Assembly (NCBI GenBank): GCA_963791635.1
Contig: CAWBTC010000005.1
Span: forward strand, 1,550,001 to 1,614,000
Direction: 5' to 3'
DNA from: VFMC01 sp963791635
Lineage (GTDB): Bacteria > Actinomycetota > Acidimicrobiia > Acidimicrobiales > Ilumatobacteraceae
Length of the DNA stretch: 64,000 bases
The notes below the pieces were generated by a model. It searched no databases. It saw nothing but the letters and a program-made list of their open reading frames with translations, and was not told the DNA's origin. Numbering within the stretch: the stretch's first letter is position 1; every line of letters begins with the position of its first letter. The position numbers were made by a program, and so were the translations under genes. Shown here piece by piece: positions 17,413 through 26,050 of this stretch.

Positions 17413-17985
17413 GTGATCGTTCACCTGCTCGGATTCCCCGGAGTTGGGAAGTCCACGATCGCGAGAGCACTCGCAATGCAGGCGAAGTCGGCCGGAGTCA
17501 AGCTGGTCGTTGTCGACAATCATCAGACATCCAATGTCGTACTGGGGGTGGTCGAGGCCGACGGAGTTCACGCCGTGCCGCCCGGTGTCTGGGAGCGGGT
17601 CGCAGAGATCCGCGAGATCCAATACAGGGCGATCGAGGAACTGTCGCCGCCGGAGTGGTCATTCGCGTTCACCAACGTGTTGGTCGAGTCCGACCCGATG
17701 AGCTCGATCGTCATCGCCCGGCTCACCGAGCTCGCCTTGGCGCGCTCGACGCGCTACGTCCCCGTGATGCTGAGCTGCAACCCGATCGAGCTACGGCGGC
17801 GAGTGTCGTCGCCTGACCGTGTTGGGCGCCACAAGTGGATCGACCCCGACGCGATAGCGGCGTTCGCAACGAGCGAACAGCTCCTTCGTCCATCAAGCCC
17901 CACGATCGAAGTCGACGTGACAGACCTCAGCATCAACGAGAGCGCCCGAACAGTCTGGGAAGGCATCGAAATCGTCAGCTCGTGA
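17413..17985 (+). CDS. P-loop nucleoside/nucleotide kinase-like protein
   Basis: The GTG at 17413 gives 190 residues starting VHLLGFPGVGKSTIARAL (Walker A GFPGVGKST at about 7-15). A later strand reads RYVPVMLSCNPIELRRRV, where Arg residues resemble a kinase lid. No substrate-specific motif was recognised. TAGCCT six to eleven bases upstream could be a -10 box for a leaderless transcript. The spacing from the HisN-like gene (50 bases) leaves co-transcription possible. Confidence 0.7.
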   Translation: MIVHLLGFPGVGKSTIARALAMQAKSAGVKLVVVDNHQTSNVVLGVVEADGVHAVPPGVWERVAEIREIQYRAIEELSPPEWSFAFTNVLVESDPMSSIVIARLTELALARSTRYVPVMLSCNPIELRRRVSSPDRVGRHKWIDPDAIAAFATSEQLLRPSSPTIEVDVTDLSINESARTVWEGIEIVSS

Positions 17986-18128
17986 CCCCGACGTCACCCG
18001 CTCAATAGCGGCACGTACGCGAGCGTCGGGGTCTCCCTCTCGCTCACGCCGCAGGCATTGAGACGCGTCACCTATCGCCGGTTGTACGGGTGATCCACCT
18101 CTTGCGAACGTGTCGGGCATCGCGGCGT

Positions 18129-18947
18129 TCATGGACTGCCCGGCAACGTCGTCGCCGCCTTCGTGTATGGCTGATAGGTCGAGTTGAACGCTGAGAACGA
18201 GGTCATCATCCGCGGGGTGTCGGCCACGTTCATGCTGATGTTGTGCAGAAGCCAGGGATGCATGACGACGAGGTCTCCGGGTGCACCAGTGAGTTCCACG
18301 ACGCGCACGTCGACGCAGTCGACCGTGGCGCCTTCGACCATGAGACGGTGGATCCGGTCTCCGCCGGGTTCCGACAGTGCGGCGAACCACGGTGAGCTAC
18401 GAGCGAGCGTCCGCCGTGCGTCGGTCGACGATCCGGCATCGTGGTGATCGGAGCTAGCGACGATCGTGCGGACGAGGTGGTGGGAGCCCTCGACCACGAG
18501 CGTGCCACCGCTTCGAGGACCGACGTGGTTGACGAAGCCGAGACATCGAAGTGCACCGAACCCGCTGACGGGTCCACGGGCCGGAAGGTCGAAGTGCCAC
18601 CTGGTGTGCGGCAGCGCCCATGGCGCGTCGGTCGGAAACGTGAGCAGTGCCTGGGGGGGGTTCAGCCCGAACTGATGCCATCCCGCACCGAGGATCGCAT
18701 CCATCAGTGCGGAGGTGCTGGCGTTGATGAAGCCGTCGAAGACGCCTGCTTTGCGGAGGGGTTGCAGTTTGGTCACCTCGACGGGCCATGTCGACCGATC
18801 GTCAGGGTCGACGCCATCGCGCTCGGCGAGCCACGTCCAGATGCGTTGTTCCATCTCGCCAGCCTCGACCGGGGAGATGGCTTCAGCCACACGAACGAAG
18901 CCTCGATGCTCGAGCTCTGAGAGCTGCACATCGGACCATGAAGCCAC
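18129..18947 (-). CDS. Phytanoyl-CoA dioxygenase (PhyH) family protein
   Basis: This 272-residue protein has the 2-His-1-carboxylate iron site: TRWHFD gives His and Asp in the middle, and MHPWLLHN gives the distal His. An Arg follows (PRMM) where 2-oxoglutarate is normally bound. GFVNHVGPRSGGTLVVEGSH is the conserved strand region before the distal ligand. The family hydroxylates or epimerises small molecules using 2-oxoglutarate and O2. The substrate is unknown. Confidence 0.85.
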   Translation of the reverse strand: MASWSDVQLSELEHRGFVRVAEAISPVEAGEMEQRIWTWLAERDGVDPDDRSTWPVEVTKLQPLRKAGVFDGFINASTSALMDAILGAGWHQFGLNPPQALLTFPTDAPWALPHTRWHFDLPARGPVSGFGALRCLGFVNHVGPRSGGTLVVEGSHHLVRTIVASSDHHDAGSSTDARRTLARSSPWFAALSEPGGDRIHRLMVEGATVDCVDVRVVELTGAPGDLVVMHPWLLHNISMNVADTPRMMTSFSAFNSTYQPYTKAATTLPGSP

Positions 18948-19398
18948 TCATGTGAGGCTAGGTGGAGCGGTGCGACGACGACCGACGAATAGCCGCGGGC
19001 ATCGCGACCGACGATGACGGGCCGGCCCAGTCGGTCCTGCATGCCCAACGCTCAGGTCTCGGACACGTTCGGCGAAGGTGCCCACTACCGCCGGTGTCGA
19101 GCTGCCGCGGCACGTGGGGGCGCGTCGCTCGGGCGTCAGTCGAGCACCACACCGTCGCCGGTGATGCGTCCGATCTGCGACTGATCCTCGCCGTAGACGA
19201 TGACCCCTTCGGCTGGCGGGCTGCCGAGCCCCGTACAGATCCGCGGTCTTGGCGCATTCGACGGGACCCAGGTGTCACCTTCGCTCCACATCGGAGGGTC
19301 CGAAAACACGGACCGATGGTCGACCGGGACAGTAGATCGCACTGGCCGAAAACGAGATCAGCGGCCCCTTTCGGGGCCGCCGATCTGCACCTTCTTCG
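18948..19398. other. Gene-poor stretch holding an element right end
   Basis: No convincing gene is seen. A 51-codon minus-strand frame at 19136-19291 (starting MWSEGDTWVPS) is the best candidate but is unsupported. The last 125 bases repeat features found left of the tRNA-Gly gene at 45600-45700: CGGAGGGTCCGAAAAC with an inverted GGACC, CAGTAGATCG, and a GC-rich hairpin with AGCGGCCCC and GGGGCCG arms (about 19355-19385). This is the right end of whatever element lies, or lay, to the left. Confidence 0.5.
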
Positions 19399-19442
19399 AG
19401 CGGATGACGAGATTCGAACTCGCGACCCTCGCCTTGGCAAGG
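19399..19442 (-). repeat. Attachment-site copy C (tRNA-Gly 3' half)
   Basis: This 44-base stretch equals the 3' half of the tRNA-Gly gene at 45705-45748, from the anticodon loop to the discriminator base, with one substitution (CTCG for CTCA). It lacks the 5' half of the tRNA, so it is not a gene. It has the same orientation as the copies at 34201 and 45705, as expected for att sites left by serial integration. Confidence 0.8.
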
Positions 19443-19554
19443 CGATGCCCAATGTCCGGGATGTCCGTGAACTGGTGTTTCGTTCGCTGCCGTTGTCCGT
19501 AGAGCCCGGGATTTCCGCCGTTTCCGTATGGATTGCAGAGCGCGATCTACTATC
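19443..19554. repeat. Left-end arm of element 2
   Basis: This 112-base stretch aligns without gaps to 34245-34356; by eye about 97 positions match. It ends in GCGATCTACTATC, which is the inverse of GATAGTAGATCG found at the opposite end of element 1 (45620-45631). Such inverted, conserved short motifs near a tRNA att site are what arm-type integrase binding sites look like. Confidence 0.75.
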
Positions 19555-19599
19555 GCCGCCCCACCAGACCCCGTCACATCCAACGGGCACGCTCCAACC

Positions 19600-19787
19600 A
19601 TGGTTCGCACGTTGGATCTCACGCCGTGGGCGGGGCGCTGGGTCGCGGTCGACTCCGCAGATCACGTGTGCTGCGATGCCCCGACCTTGGCCGAACTCCT
19701 CGACGCATTGGCTCCGCCGGTCTCGGTGACGTCGAAGTGATGCGTGCCCCAGCTCCCGACGAGCCGGTGGTCTACGGACTCGGCTGA
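19600..19787 (+). pseudogene. DUF5678-like small gene, frameshifted copy 3
   Basis: From ATG 19600 the frame matches the intact copy (MVRTLDLTPWAGRWVAVDSA, then HVCCDAPTLAELLDAL). One base is missing near 19711, and the end (GLGDVEVMRAPAPDEP then VVYGLG) continues in another frame to the TGA at 19787. It lies 45 bases after the left arm of element 2. The nucleotide match to copy 2 is close, so the duplication is recent. Confidence 0.75.
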
Positions 19788-19927
19788 CGCCTCGCACGAC
19801 ACAGACCAACACCGACACCGGCATCGGCATCGGCGAGGGCCGACTCCCCTGACCGGCACCTATACAGCGCACTTCCGTTCGTGCGCTTCAGGAACCCTTC
19901 GCGAAGCGACACCGTTCCTGGTTCGTG

Positions 19928-20125
19928 TCAGATGCCTGAAGCGAGGTTCTCGAGCAGCTCCCAAGTGATCGGCCCGTTCTGAAGTTCCGCTTCGATCGAA
20001 GACCGTGTTGCTGGCCGGAGCTCAACTGCGGAGGCGGAGGCGCGTCGTGCTCTCGCAAGAACACGATCGGGGCGCAGGAGCTGGCCCCGATGTGGGCACC
20101 TACGAGATATCAAGATGTGCCTCAT
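19928..20125 (-). CDS. Small hypothetical ORF at the operon end
   Basis: A 65-codon frame starts at ATG 20125, 32 bases after the stop of the Spherulin4-type hydrolase gene on the same strand, and ends ELQNGPITWELLENLASGI. The N-terminal half is Arg-rich without a clear fold. It may be a real short gene closing the polysaccharide operon or a chance frame. No similarity was recognised. Confidence 0.3.
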   Translation of the reverse strand: MRHILISRRCPHRGQLLRPDRVLARARRASASAVELRPATRSSIEAELQNGPITWELLENLASGI

Positions 20126-20157
20126 AGCAACTTCGATGCCGGCGGGAGCAGCACACG

Positions 20158-21738
20158 TCATCCCACCTCGGCGGAGGACTCCTCCCGACCTGACCACCGG
20201 ATCACGTCGGAGTGCACCGACGGAGCATGACCTTCGGCCTGGAACACCAGGTCGAGCGTGCCAGGTCGCCCGATGCGTCCGGGATCGAGCGACCACGATC
20301 GGCACACGTTGCCATCGCCGCGTGGCACAGGACCTCGGTGCTGCCACACCCAATCCGTGCCGGATCCGACGTACTCGAAGAGGCGGTCGTCCTCGACCAT
20401 CCAGCGTGCCTCGATCTGCGGCGAACTCCCCGTCGTCCACCGGGGCATCCCATCGTGCGGTGCTCCGACGGGAGCGAGGAACACGCGATGGACGGCGAAC
20501 GGAACGAGGAACTGCGCAGCTGGCTCGATCATGCCGTCGCGCCACCGGACATCCGGCGCGATGATCGCCCGGCCGTCGCCGCGAAGACCCGGCACCGTGA
20601 CCACGACCGGGTCGGTTGGCCGAGAGCAACCGCCCACCGGAGACGCCGACCGCATCGAGATCGCGTGGACCGATCCCGGGAGCAGCCCCCCGATCTCGAC
20701 CGAGCGTGCCCACGCCGGCAGCCGGGCGATCACCGTCGCGCCGCTGAGCACGTCGAACTCGACGTCATCGCGAGCGTCCCCGTGTGCTCGGGACCGTCTC
20801 AGCACCCCGCAGCGCCGATCGGGTGACGCCATGTCCCACGTGACACGGATGCTGCTGTGCCCCGTGGCAACAGCAGCGAGCTCGCACGGCGGGTGCAGAT
20901 CCGACCGCTGCCGATCGTTCGGGGCACCGAGCGCCACCCGAGGATGAGCGGGGGCAGCCGTGCAGGTCTCCCCTCCATCGGGACACGTCGGCGCCTCCAG
21001 CGCGAGCGCGAGCGAGCCGAAGGGATTCGACCCGCGCGCCTCCGTCAGATACAGGTGATCGATGCCGCGCCTCGCCGCCATCGCCATGACCTCAGCACGC
21101 CGATCGTCGGTGTCGACGCCGTACACGATGTGCCACACCCGGTGACCGCCGGCGTCAGGGCGTCCACCGTCGATGGTGTCGACGACCTGGCGGATGTAGT
21201 GCTCGTAGGGCCCCTCGAACGTCACGATGACGTCGGCAGCGCCGGCCAGACAGGCCGGCACGGCGGTGCCGGGGTTCAACACCGTCACACCATCGGCATC
21301 GTGTCGACGCACCCAGCTCGTGAACCCGCGACCGGCCGATCCGATGTCCAGGGGTGACGAGTCGGCGCCGACGTTCGTCGGCATCTGATCGAAGAAGATG
21401 CCACCGAGCTCGGGACCGTAGAGCCGGTACCAGTGCGACACGTCGTGCTGGATCTGGGCGATCCAATCCTCTGCGGCCCTCGATCCGAGCCGAGTGGTCT
21501 GCCCCGTCGTTCCGAGATACCCCGTGTCGACATAGCCGACCAGCTCGATACCACGTGCGCGGGTAGAAGCGAAGGCATCCGCCCACGGCTGTTCCCGGAC
21601 ATGCCCGGGTCCGTCGAGAACATTCGCCACCACGATCGAGATCGTCCCGGCATCGGCTGCCCACAGTCGATGCCAGTCGTCGGGTCGTTCGCACGGCTGG
21701 AAGTACGCGGGAACCGCGAGCGACGGGGCCGCCCCCAT
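20158..21738 (-). CDS. Spherulation-specific family 4 (Spherulin4) glycoside-hydrolase-like protein
   Basis: This 526-residue protein starts with a TIM-barrel-like Spherulin4 domain (about 5-240): LAVPAYFQPC, ISIVVANVLDGPG, GYVDTGYLG and GGIFFDQMPTN, the last carrying the conserved acidic residue. A fibronectin-III-like segment (about 285-390, SSIRVTWDM) and a beta-rich C-terminus follow. Members sit in clusters with PelF and resemble GH114/GH166 galactosaminidases. I see no signal peptide, which is odd for an exopolysaccharide hydrolase. It begins one base after the epimerase stop codon. Confidence 0.8.
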   Translation of the reverse strand: MGAAPSLAVPAYFQPCERPDDWHRLWAADAGTISIVVANVLDGPGHVREQPWADAFASTRARGIELVGYVDTGYLGTTGQTTRLGSRAAEDWIAQIQHDVSHWYRLYGPELGGIFFDQMPTNVGADSSPLDIGSAGRGFTSWVRRHDADGVTVLNPGTAVPACLAGAADVIVTFEGPYEHYIRQVVDTIDGGRPDAGGHRVWHIVYGVDTDDRRAEVMAMAARRGIDHLYLTEARGSNPFGSLALALEAPTCPDGGETCTAAPAHPRVALGAPNDRQRSDLHPPCELAAVATGHSSIRVTWDMASPDRRCGVLRRSRAHGDARDDVEFDVLSGATVIARLPAWARSVEIGGLLPGSVHAISMRSASPVGGCSRPTDPVVVTVPGLRGDGRAIIAPDVRWRDGMIEPAAQFLVPFAVHRVFLAPVGAPHDGMPRWTTGSSPQIEARWMVEDDRLFEYVGSGTDWVWQHRGPVPRGDGNVCRSWSLDPGRIGRPGTLDLVFQAEGHAPSVHSDVIRWSGREESSAEVG

Positions 21739-21739
21739 G

Positions 21740-22696
21740 TCACGACCTCGACAGCTCGTGGGTCGCGGCCCACAGTTCGCTCAATGCGTCCTCGACCGTG
21801 TGCACGGCATACCAATCGAGTCGACGACGGATGGCGTCCACGTCCGCACATTCCCATGCGTCAGGTCCCGAGCGATCAACCGACACGCGATCGTCCACGA
21901 TCTCGCCGCGGAACCCAGCGATCATCGCCAGCTTCGACACGAGCTCTACGTGCTGTACGGCGATCCCGGTCCCGACGTTGAGGATGCAACCGGCCCGCGG
22001 AGCCATCGAGCTCGCCGAACAGACGGCCCGAGCGATGTCACGGGTGTCGATGTAGTCGCGCCACCCACCGAGCGGCCCGAGCCGTATCGTCCCCAGGCCC
22101 GAGCGAAGCGCTGCGTCGATCGCACTCGCGGCCTGGCCGACGGGGGTGTTCGAGGGCGAGCTCGGACCGAGCGGATGGAACACGCGCAGCACGGTCGCAG
22201 TGATCCGACGTTGGGCGGCGGCTTCGATGAGGAGCTCGGTCGCCTCGAGCTTGGTGACGCCGTGCGCCGTACACGGAGCGGCGAACACCTCCTCGTGCAC
22301 CGGCACCCCTCGGGGTTGGATCCCGTACTCGGAGGCCGACCCGAGGTGAACCAGGTGGACGCCCGTTCGACCCTCGAGCGCCTCGATCAGCCGAACGACG
22401 ACATCGACGTTGGCTGAGCGCATTTGCGCCGGAGTTCCGACCGTACGGCCGACGCAGTTGACGATGACCGATGGCGCAGCGTCGTCGATCAACTCGGTGA
22501 ACGATCGCGTGTCGGCACGTTCGAGATCGAGCCCCAGCCATTGCGGCCCATCCGCCGAACCGATCGGTTCGCCGGAACCGTCGATTCGGCGGGCGTGGAG
22601 CACGAGCTCCGCGGTCCCATACAGGTCGGCGATGTGGCGGGCAACCGAACTCCCCAAGAACCCACGGGCACCGAGGAGCAGCAGACGCGGAGGCAT
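21740..22696 (-). CDS. NAD-dependent sugar epimerase/dehydratase
   Basis: The 318-residue protein has the Rossmann motif GARGFLGSSVA and the extended-SDR strand VHLVHLGSASEYG. In the catalytic YxxxK position it reads HGVTK, so the Tyr is replaced by His while the Lys is kept. It ends six bases from the membrane protein gene and one base from the Spherulin4-type gene, so it belongs to the same operon. GalE-like enzymes supply UDP-GalNAc for Pel. The altered active site leaves its activity uncertain. Confidence 0.8.
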   Translation of the reverse strand: MPPRLLLLGARGFLGSSVARHIADLYGTAELVLHARRIDGSGEPIGSADGPQWLGLDLERADTRSFTELIDDAAPSVIVNCVGRTVGTPAQMRSANVDVVVRLIEALEGRTGVHLVHLGSASEYGIQPRGVPVHEEVFAAPCTAHGVTKLEATELLIEAAAQRRITATVLRVFHPLGPSSPSNTPVGQAASAIDAALRSGLGTIRLGPLGGWRDYIDTRDIARAVCSASSMAPRAGCILNVGTGIAVQHVELVSKLAMIAGFRGEIVDDRVSVDRSGPDAWECADVDAIRRRLDWYAVHTVEDALSELWAATHELSRS

Positions 22697-22702
22697 GAAC
22701 GA

Positions 22703-24160
22703 TCAGTGGTTCATCGCGGTCGAAGCAACCACACGGGCGCTGCCGAGCAACGCGACGAACGCCGCCACCAGACCGGCACATGCCGCCGGCCAGAGCCGTC
22801 CATCGGTGACGGCACTGCCCACGCCCCCCGAACCGACCAGCCACGCAACACCGGCACATGCGCCGACCGCCCACGAGCCGAGCACGAGATCGAGACGACC
22901 GAGGGCCACGACCAGCAGATCGAGGAAGAACGCGCACCCGAGGACGATCTGGACGGCGGCCAGGCTGATCGGCAACAGCTGATGCTGTTGGACGAATGCT
23001 GCGACGAAGACGGTGGCGACGGTGATCGATGTTGCGTAGATGAGGAGAGAGCGGCGACACTCGGCCCACGCACGTCGGGGGAAATCCTGGAAGCTCTCGA
23101 GCGTGCGCGCAAGGTGCGCGGTGCGCGAGCGGAAGGTGCGCAGTTGCCACTCGGCGATGCCCAGCGTCGCCAAGAGCGGGACGGACAGCGAGGTCTGCGC
23201 GAACTCGCCCGCCCCTGAGGTGCCGTGCTGTCCCTGGGTCACCACGATCGAAACGGCCACACCGCAGAGGAGTCCATGGAGGAGGTGCTTGGCAGCGATC
23301 AGCCACCCGTGACGCCCGAGCAGCACGTCGTTGCGCCGACGGAAGGCGACGTGACGAAGCGAGCTCGCGACGATGGCTACACACGAACCGCCGATCGCCG
23401 CCGCCACGAACGCTCCCTGCACGGTGCCATCAGGTGTGCCCAGCACCACGAGCGACACCAACCAGCCAGGAGCGAGCACCAGCGCAGACCAACGCTCCTC
23501 GTCGTGGAACAGCAGGATCGCACTGGCGGCAGTGAACAAGGCAAGGGAGATCGTCACCACGATCGAGGTCATTCCTCCCCCGACGGCCACCACCGCACCG
23601 AGCGCCAGGATCATCGCGATCGCAAACGCACCGGACAGGACGAGCCCGGCGACTTCGTCCACCGCGCGGTCATCTCCGCTCGAGTTCATCCGGTGCAGCG
23701 AGTACGTCGCCATCTGGCCGACACCCCAGCTCCACGTGATGGCGAGGGGGAACGTCCAACCGCCGGTGTTGAGATCGAGCATCCGCGACACGGCGAGCAG
23801 CATCACCGCGGGTGCCGCGTACAACATCCCGCGGGCGATGTCCCGCCAGTTCCCCGGTCGCTGGATGGCGGGCGGCACGGCACGAGCCGTGCGCATCGGA
23901 ATCGTGTTCCACAACGTGTTGGCCAGTGAGAACACGTCGGCGCGCCCGTATCGGTCGGTGGCGACGGTGTGGCTGATGCCGGCGACCTCGAGCGCGGCCG
24001 CGATCTCCAGCGGATCGACGGCAGCGGCGCAGGTGGTGGCCACCCTCGAAGCTTCCAGGGAGACGAAGTCGACACCACCTGTGATGGCCTCGATCCAGTC
24101 GTGGATGTACGCGTCGTCGGGACCCGGATCATCGACGTTGCCATTCAGCCGAGCGCTCAC
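22703..24160 (-). CDS. Polytopic membrane protein, PelG-like flippase candidate
   Basis: The GTG at 24160 overlaps the pelF stop (GTGA), giving 485 residues. A soluble N-terminal part (about 1-105) contains DPLEIAAALEVAGIS and YGRADVFSLA, a motif I associate with actinobacterial polysaccharide membrane proteins. It is followed by about ten to twelve hydrophobic segments to the C-terminus. In Pel systems PelF is accompanied by the membrane partner PelG, and position and topology fit that role. Sequence similarity to classical PelG is not evident by eye. Confidence 0.6.
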   Translation of the reverse strand: MSARLNGNVDDPGPDDAYIHDWIEAITGGVDFVSLEASRVATTCAAAVDPLEIAAALEVAGISHTVATDRYGRADVFSLANTLWNTIPMRTARAVPPAIQRPGNWRDIARGMLYAAPAVMLLAVSRMLDLNTGGWTFPLAITWSWGVGQMATYSLHRMNSSGDDRAVDEVAGLVLSGAFAIAMILALGAVVAVGGGMTSIVVTISLALFTAASAILLFHDEERWSALVLAPGWLVSLVVLGTPDGTVQGAFVAAAIGGSCVAIVASSLRHVAFRRRNDVLLGRHGWLIAAKHLLHGLLCGVAVSIVVTQGQHGTSGAGEFAQTSLSVPLLATLGIAEWQLRTFRSRTAHLARTLESFQDFPRRAWAECRRSLLIYATSITVATVFVAAFVQQHQLLPISLAAVQIVLGCAFFLDLLVVALGRLDLVLGSWAVGACAGVAWLVGSGGVGSAVTDGRLWPAACAGLVAAFVALLGSARVVASTAMNH

Positions 24161-25740
24161 GCGACGCCACCTCGGATCGAGCTCGTCGTGCCTGCATCGA
24201 CGAGGTCGTCGTACAACTCGCCATAGCGGGCGAGGCAGAGATCGACGGGGAACAGCGCCTGTGCCCGCTTGCGAGCAGCCGATGCCAACCGGGTGCGTCG
24301 TGCGGGGTCGCGCAGCAGGTCGAGGCAGGCCCGCGCCAACGCCTCTTCGTCCTGGGGAGGAACCAGCACGCCCGTCTCGCCGACCGCCTCCCAGACACCA
24401 CCGACGTCGGTGGCGATCGTGGCTCGGCCGGATGCCATCGCCTCGAGGACGGCGTACGGGAACCCCTCCGAGATGCTTGTGGCCACCACGGCATGGCCCT
24501 TCAGATAGGCATCGGCGATCGGACGCACCCGGCCCTCGAACACCGCACTCGGACCCAGGCCGAGTTGCTCGTGGAGGTCGATGCACTCGGCCAGGTAGTA
24601 CTCGTTGCCGATCGGCGTTCCTCCGAAGATGCGGAGGATCGCGCCGGGCATGGCCTCCTTCACGAGCGCAAAGGCACGGAGCAGCGTCTTGACGTCCTTG
24701 AGCGGATCGATCCGGCCGACCCACACCAGCGTCGGGGCGGCGGGCTCCGGCGCCGAGGAGCTGAACTCGTCGGGATCGATGCCGTTGTGGATCAGTTCGA
24801 TCTTGTCGAGGTCGGCGCCGTTGGCCTGTTCCCATCGCCGGTTGTAGTCGCAGACGGGCGCGATCGCGTCCGCCATCGCATAGGCAGCCGTCGTGAGCTG
24901 CTTGTAGAAGCCGAGCAGGAACGATCGTTGGTGGTGCGGCATCGACTTCGGTGAGTTCTCGATGTACCGCTCTCGCAGGTAGATACCGTGCTCGGTCATC
25001 AGGAACGGCGTGCCGTACTCCCATTTCGCTGTCATCGCCAGCAAGGCGCTCACTCCGTTGGAGGTTGCGTGACACAGCTGGGAGCGGGTCGGCACGACGG
25101 ACAGTGGCCGCAGAAGGTGTTCGAGCAGGCCGAGCATCTTGGTGGCGTCAGCGATCGTCGGTGCCGGCAATCCGATGGGCGTACGGCCCGTCGGCACGCT
25201 CGCTCGCATCGAACCGAGGGTGAACTCGACCGTCGAGTTGCGCTTCAACAGGTGCGCGAGCCGTCCGTCACCGCCGCTTCGATACAGCTGCTCGAGACTC
25301 GCCAGGAACTCACCGCCTCGATCGTTGGTGGCGACCGCACGCACGAGCGAGTAGAGGGCATCGATGGTCGACGCGGCGGCTCTCCGGCCGAGTGCAGGGC
25401 GTCGCCTCGTCTCGACGGTCCACAACGGGACGCGCCGGATGCCGGTGACGTTGTCGGGCAGTGTCCAGACGTACCGGTCGTCATCACCGACGGTGATCGC
25501 GTCGATGTGGAACTGGTCCGGGGACAGTCCGCGCACGATCTGGTCGCACCAGACGCTGACCCCACCGTCGTGAACCGGGTACGTCCCTTCGGTGATCAAC
25601 GAGATCGACAGCGGACTGCGTCGTGACCGAGTGCGCAGCGCACGTCCAGCGACGTCGTTCACGGACGGGTAGATCAACCGACTGCCGGTGAGTGCCCGTT
25701 GCCCGGCCTCGGCCGACAACGCGTCTGGCGTGCTGCTCAC
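24157..25740 (-). CDS. pelF: PelF-family GT4 glycosyltransferase
   Basis: This 527-residue protein carries the PelF signature regions: ISLITEGTYPVHDGGVSVWC then DQIVRGL, later TEHGIYLRERYIE, and the GT-B donor site LVWVGRIDPLKDVKTLLRAF, with EGFPYAVLEAMASGRATIAT as the E-x7-E motif. PelF uses UDP-GalNAc to polymerise the cationic exopolysaccharide Pel in the cytoplasm. It is the first gene of a four- or five-gene operon running left. The first 40 residues are a polar extension, and the true start could be slightly downstream. Confidence 0.92.
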   Translation of the reverse strand: MSSTPDALSAEAGQRALTGSRLIYPSVNDVAGRALRTRSRRSPLSISLITEGTYPVHDGGVSVWCDQIVRGLSPDQFHIDAITVGDDDRYVWTLPDNVTGIRRVPLWTVETRRRPALGRRAAASTIDALYSLVRAVATNDRGGEFLASLEQLYRSGGDGRLAHLLKRNSTVEFTLGSMRASVPTGRTPIGLPAPTIADATKMLGLLEHLLRPLSVVPTRSQLCHATSNGVSALLAMTAKWEYGTPFLMTEHGIYLRERYIENSPKSMPHHQRSFLLGFYKQLTTAAYAMADAIAPVCDYNRRWEQANGADLDKIELIHNGIDPDEFSSSAPEPAAPTLVWVGRIDPLKDVKTLLRAFALVKEAMPGAILRIFGGTPIGNEYYLAECIDLHEQLGLGPSAVFEGRVRPIADAYLKGHAVVATSISEGFPYAVLEAMASGRATIATDVGGVWEAVGETGVLVPPQDEEALARACLDLLRDPARRTRLASAARKRAQALFPVDLCLARYGELYDDLVDAGTTSSIRGGVA

Positions 25741-26050
25741 ATCCTGCCTTTCGGTCTACGGGTGGGGACGAACGAGGGTTCACGTCGTCATGCGGGAATA
25801 GCGAGCACCTCGTGTGGTCGCGCCGACGAGTCTCGAAGGTACGCCGCGGCGTCGCGGCGCGCAGCCCGAATCATCGGCGGCGCCAACCCTGACGGAAGTC
25901 GTCCACTCCGAACGCGCCACCCTGAGCATCCGACATCCCGACCCTGAGGCTTCGTCAGCGGCGAAATGCAGGGTGTCGGATCGACGGGTCGTTCTCTACC
26001 TTCAAAGCGACGACCGCTCACGCGGCGCGCACTGACCAGAGGACGTAGAC
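25741..26050. promoter_or_regulatory. Divergent intergenic region of the polysaccharide locus
   Basis: These 310 bases separate pelF (leftward) from the secreted deacetylase-like gene (rightward), so they must hold both promoters. CTTCGTCAGCGGCG and GTCGTTCTCTACCTTC lie about 60-80 bases before the ATG at 26051, and AGAGGACG serves as its ribosome site. I see no strong palindrome or riboswitch. The LuxR-type regulator at 30794 is the likely controller. Confidence 0.45.

Noticed and set aside
19275..19622. Minus-strand frame containing WASPCQGEGREFESRHPL, and similar frames at 34231 and 45469-46213
   Set aside because: The phrase is a translation of the tRNA-Gly 3' half, a well-known kind of spurious protein around tRNA genes. 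There is no separate gene.
7948..19787. Integron cassette array
   Set aside because: The mix of small accessory genes suggested it, but strands alternate, genes have their own promoters, and no attC-like repeats or integron integrase were seen.
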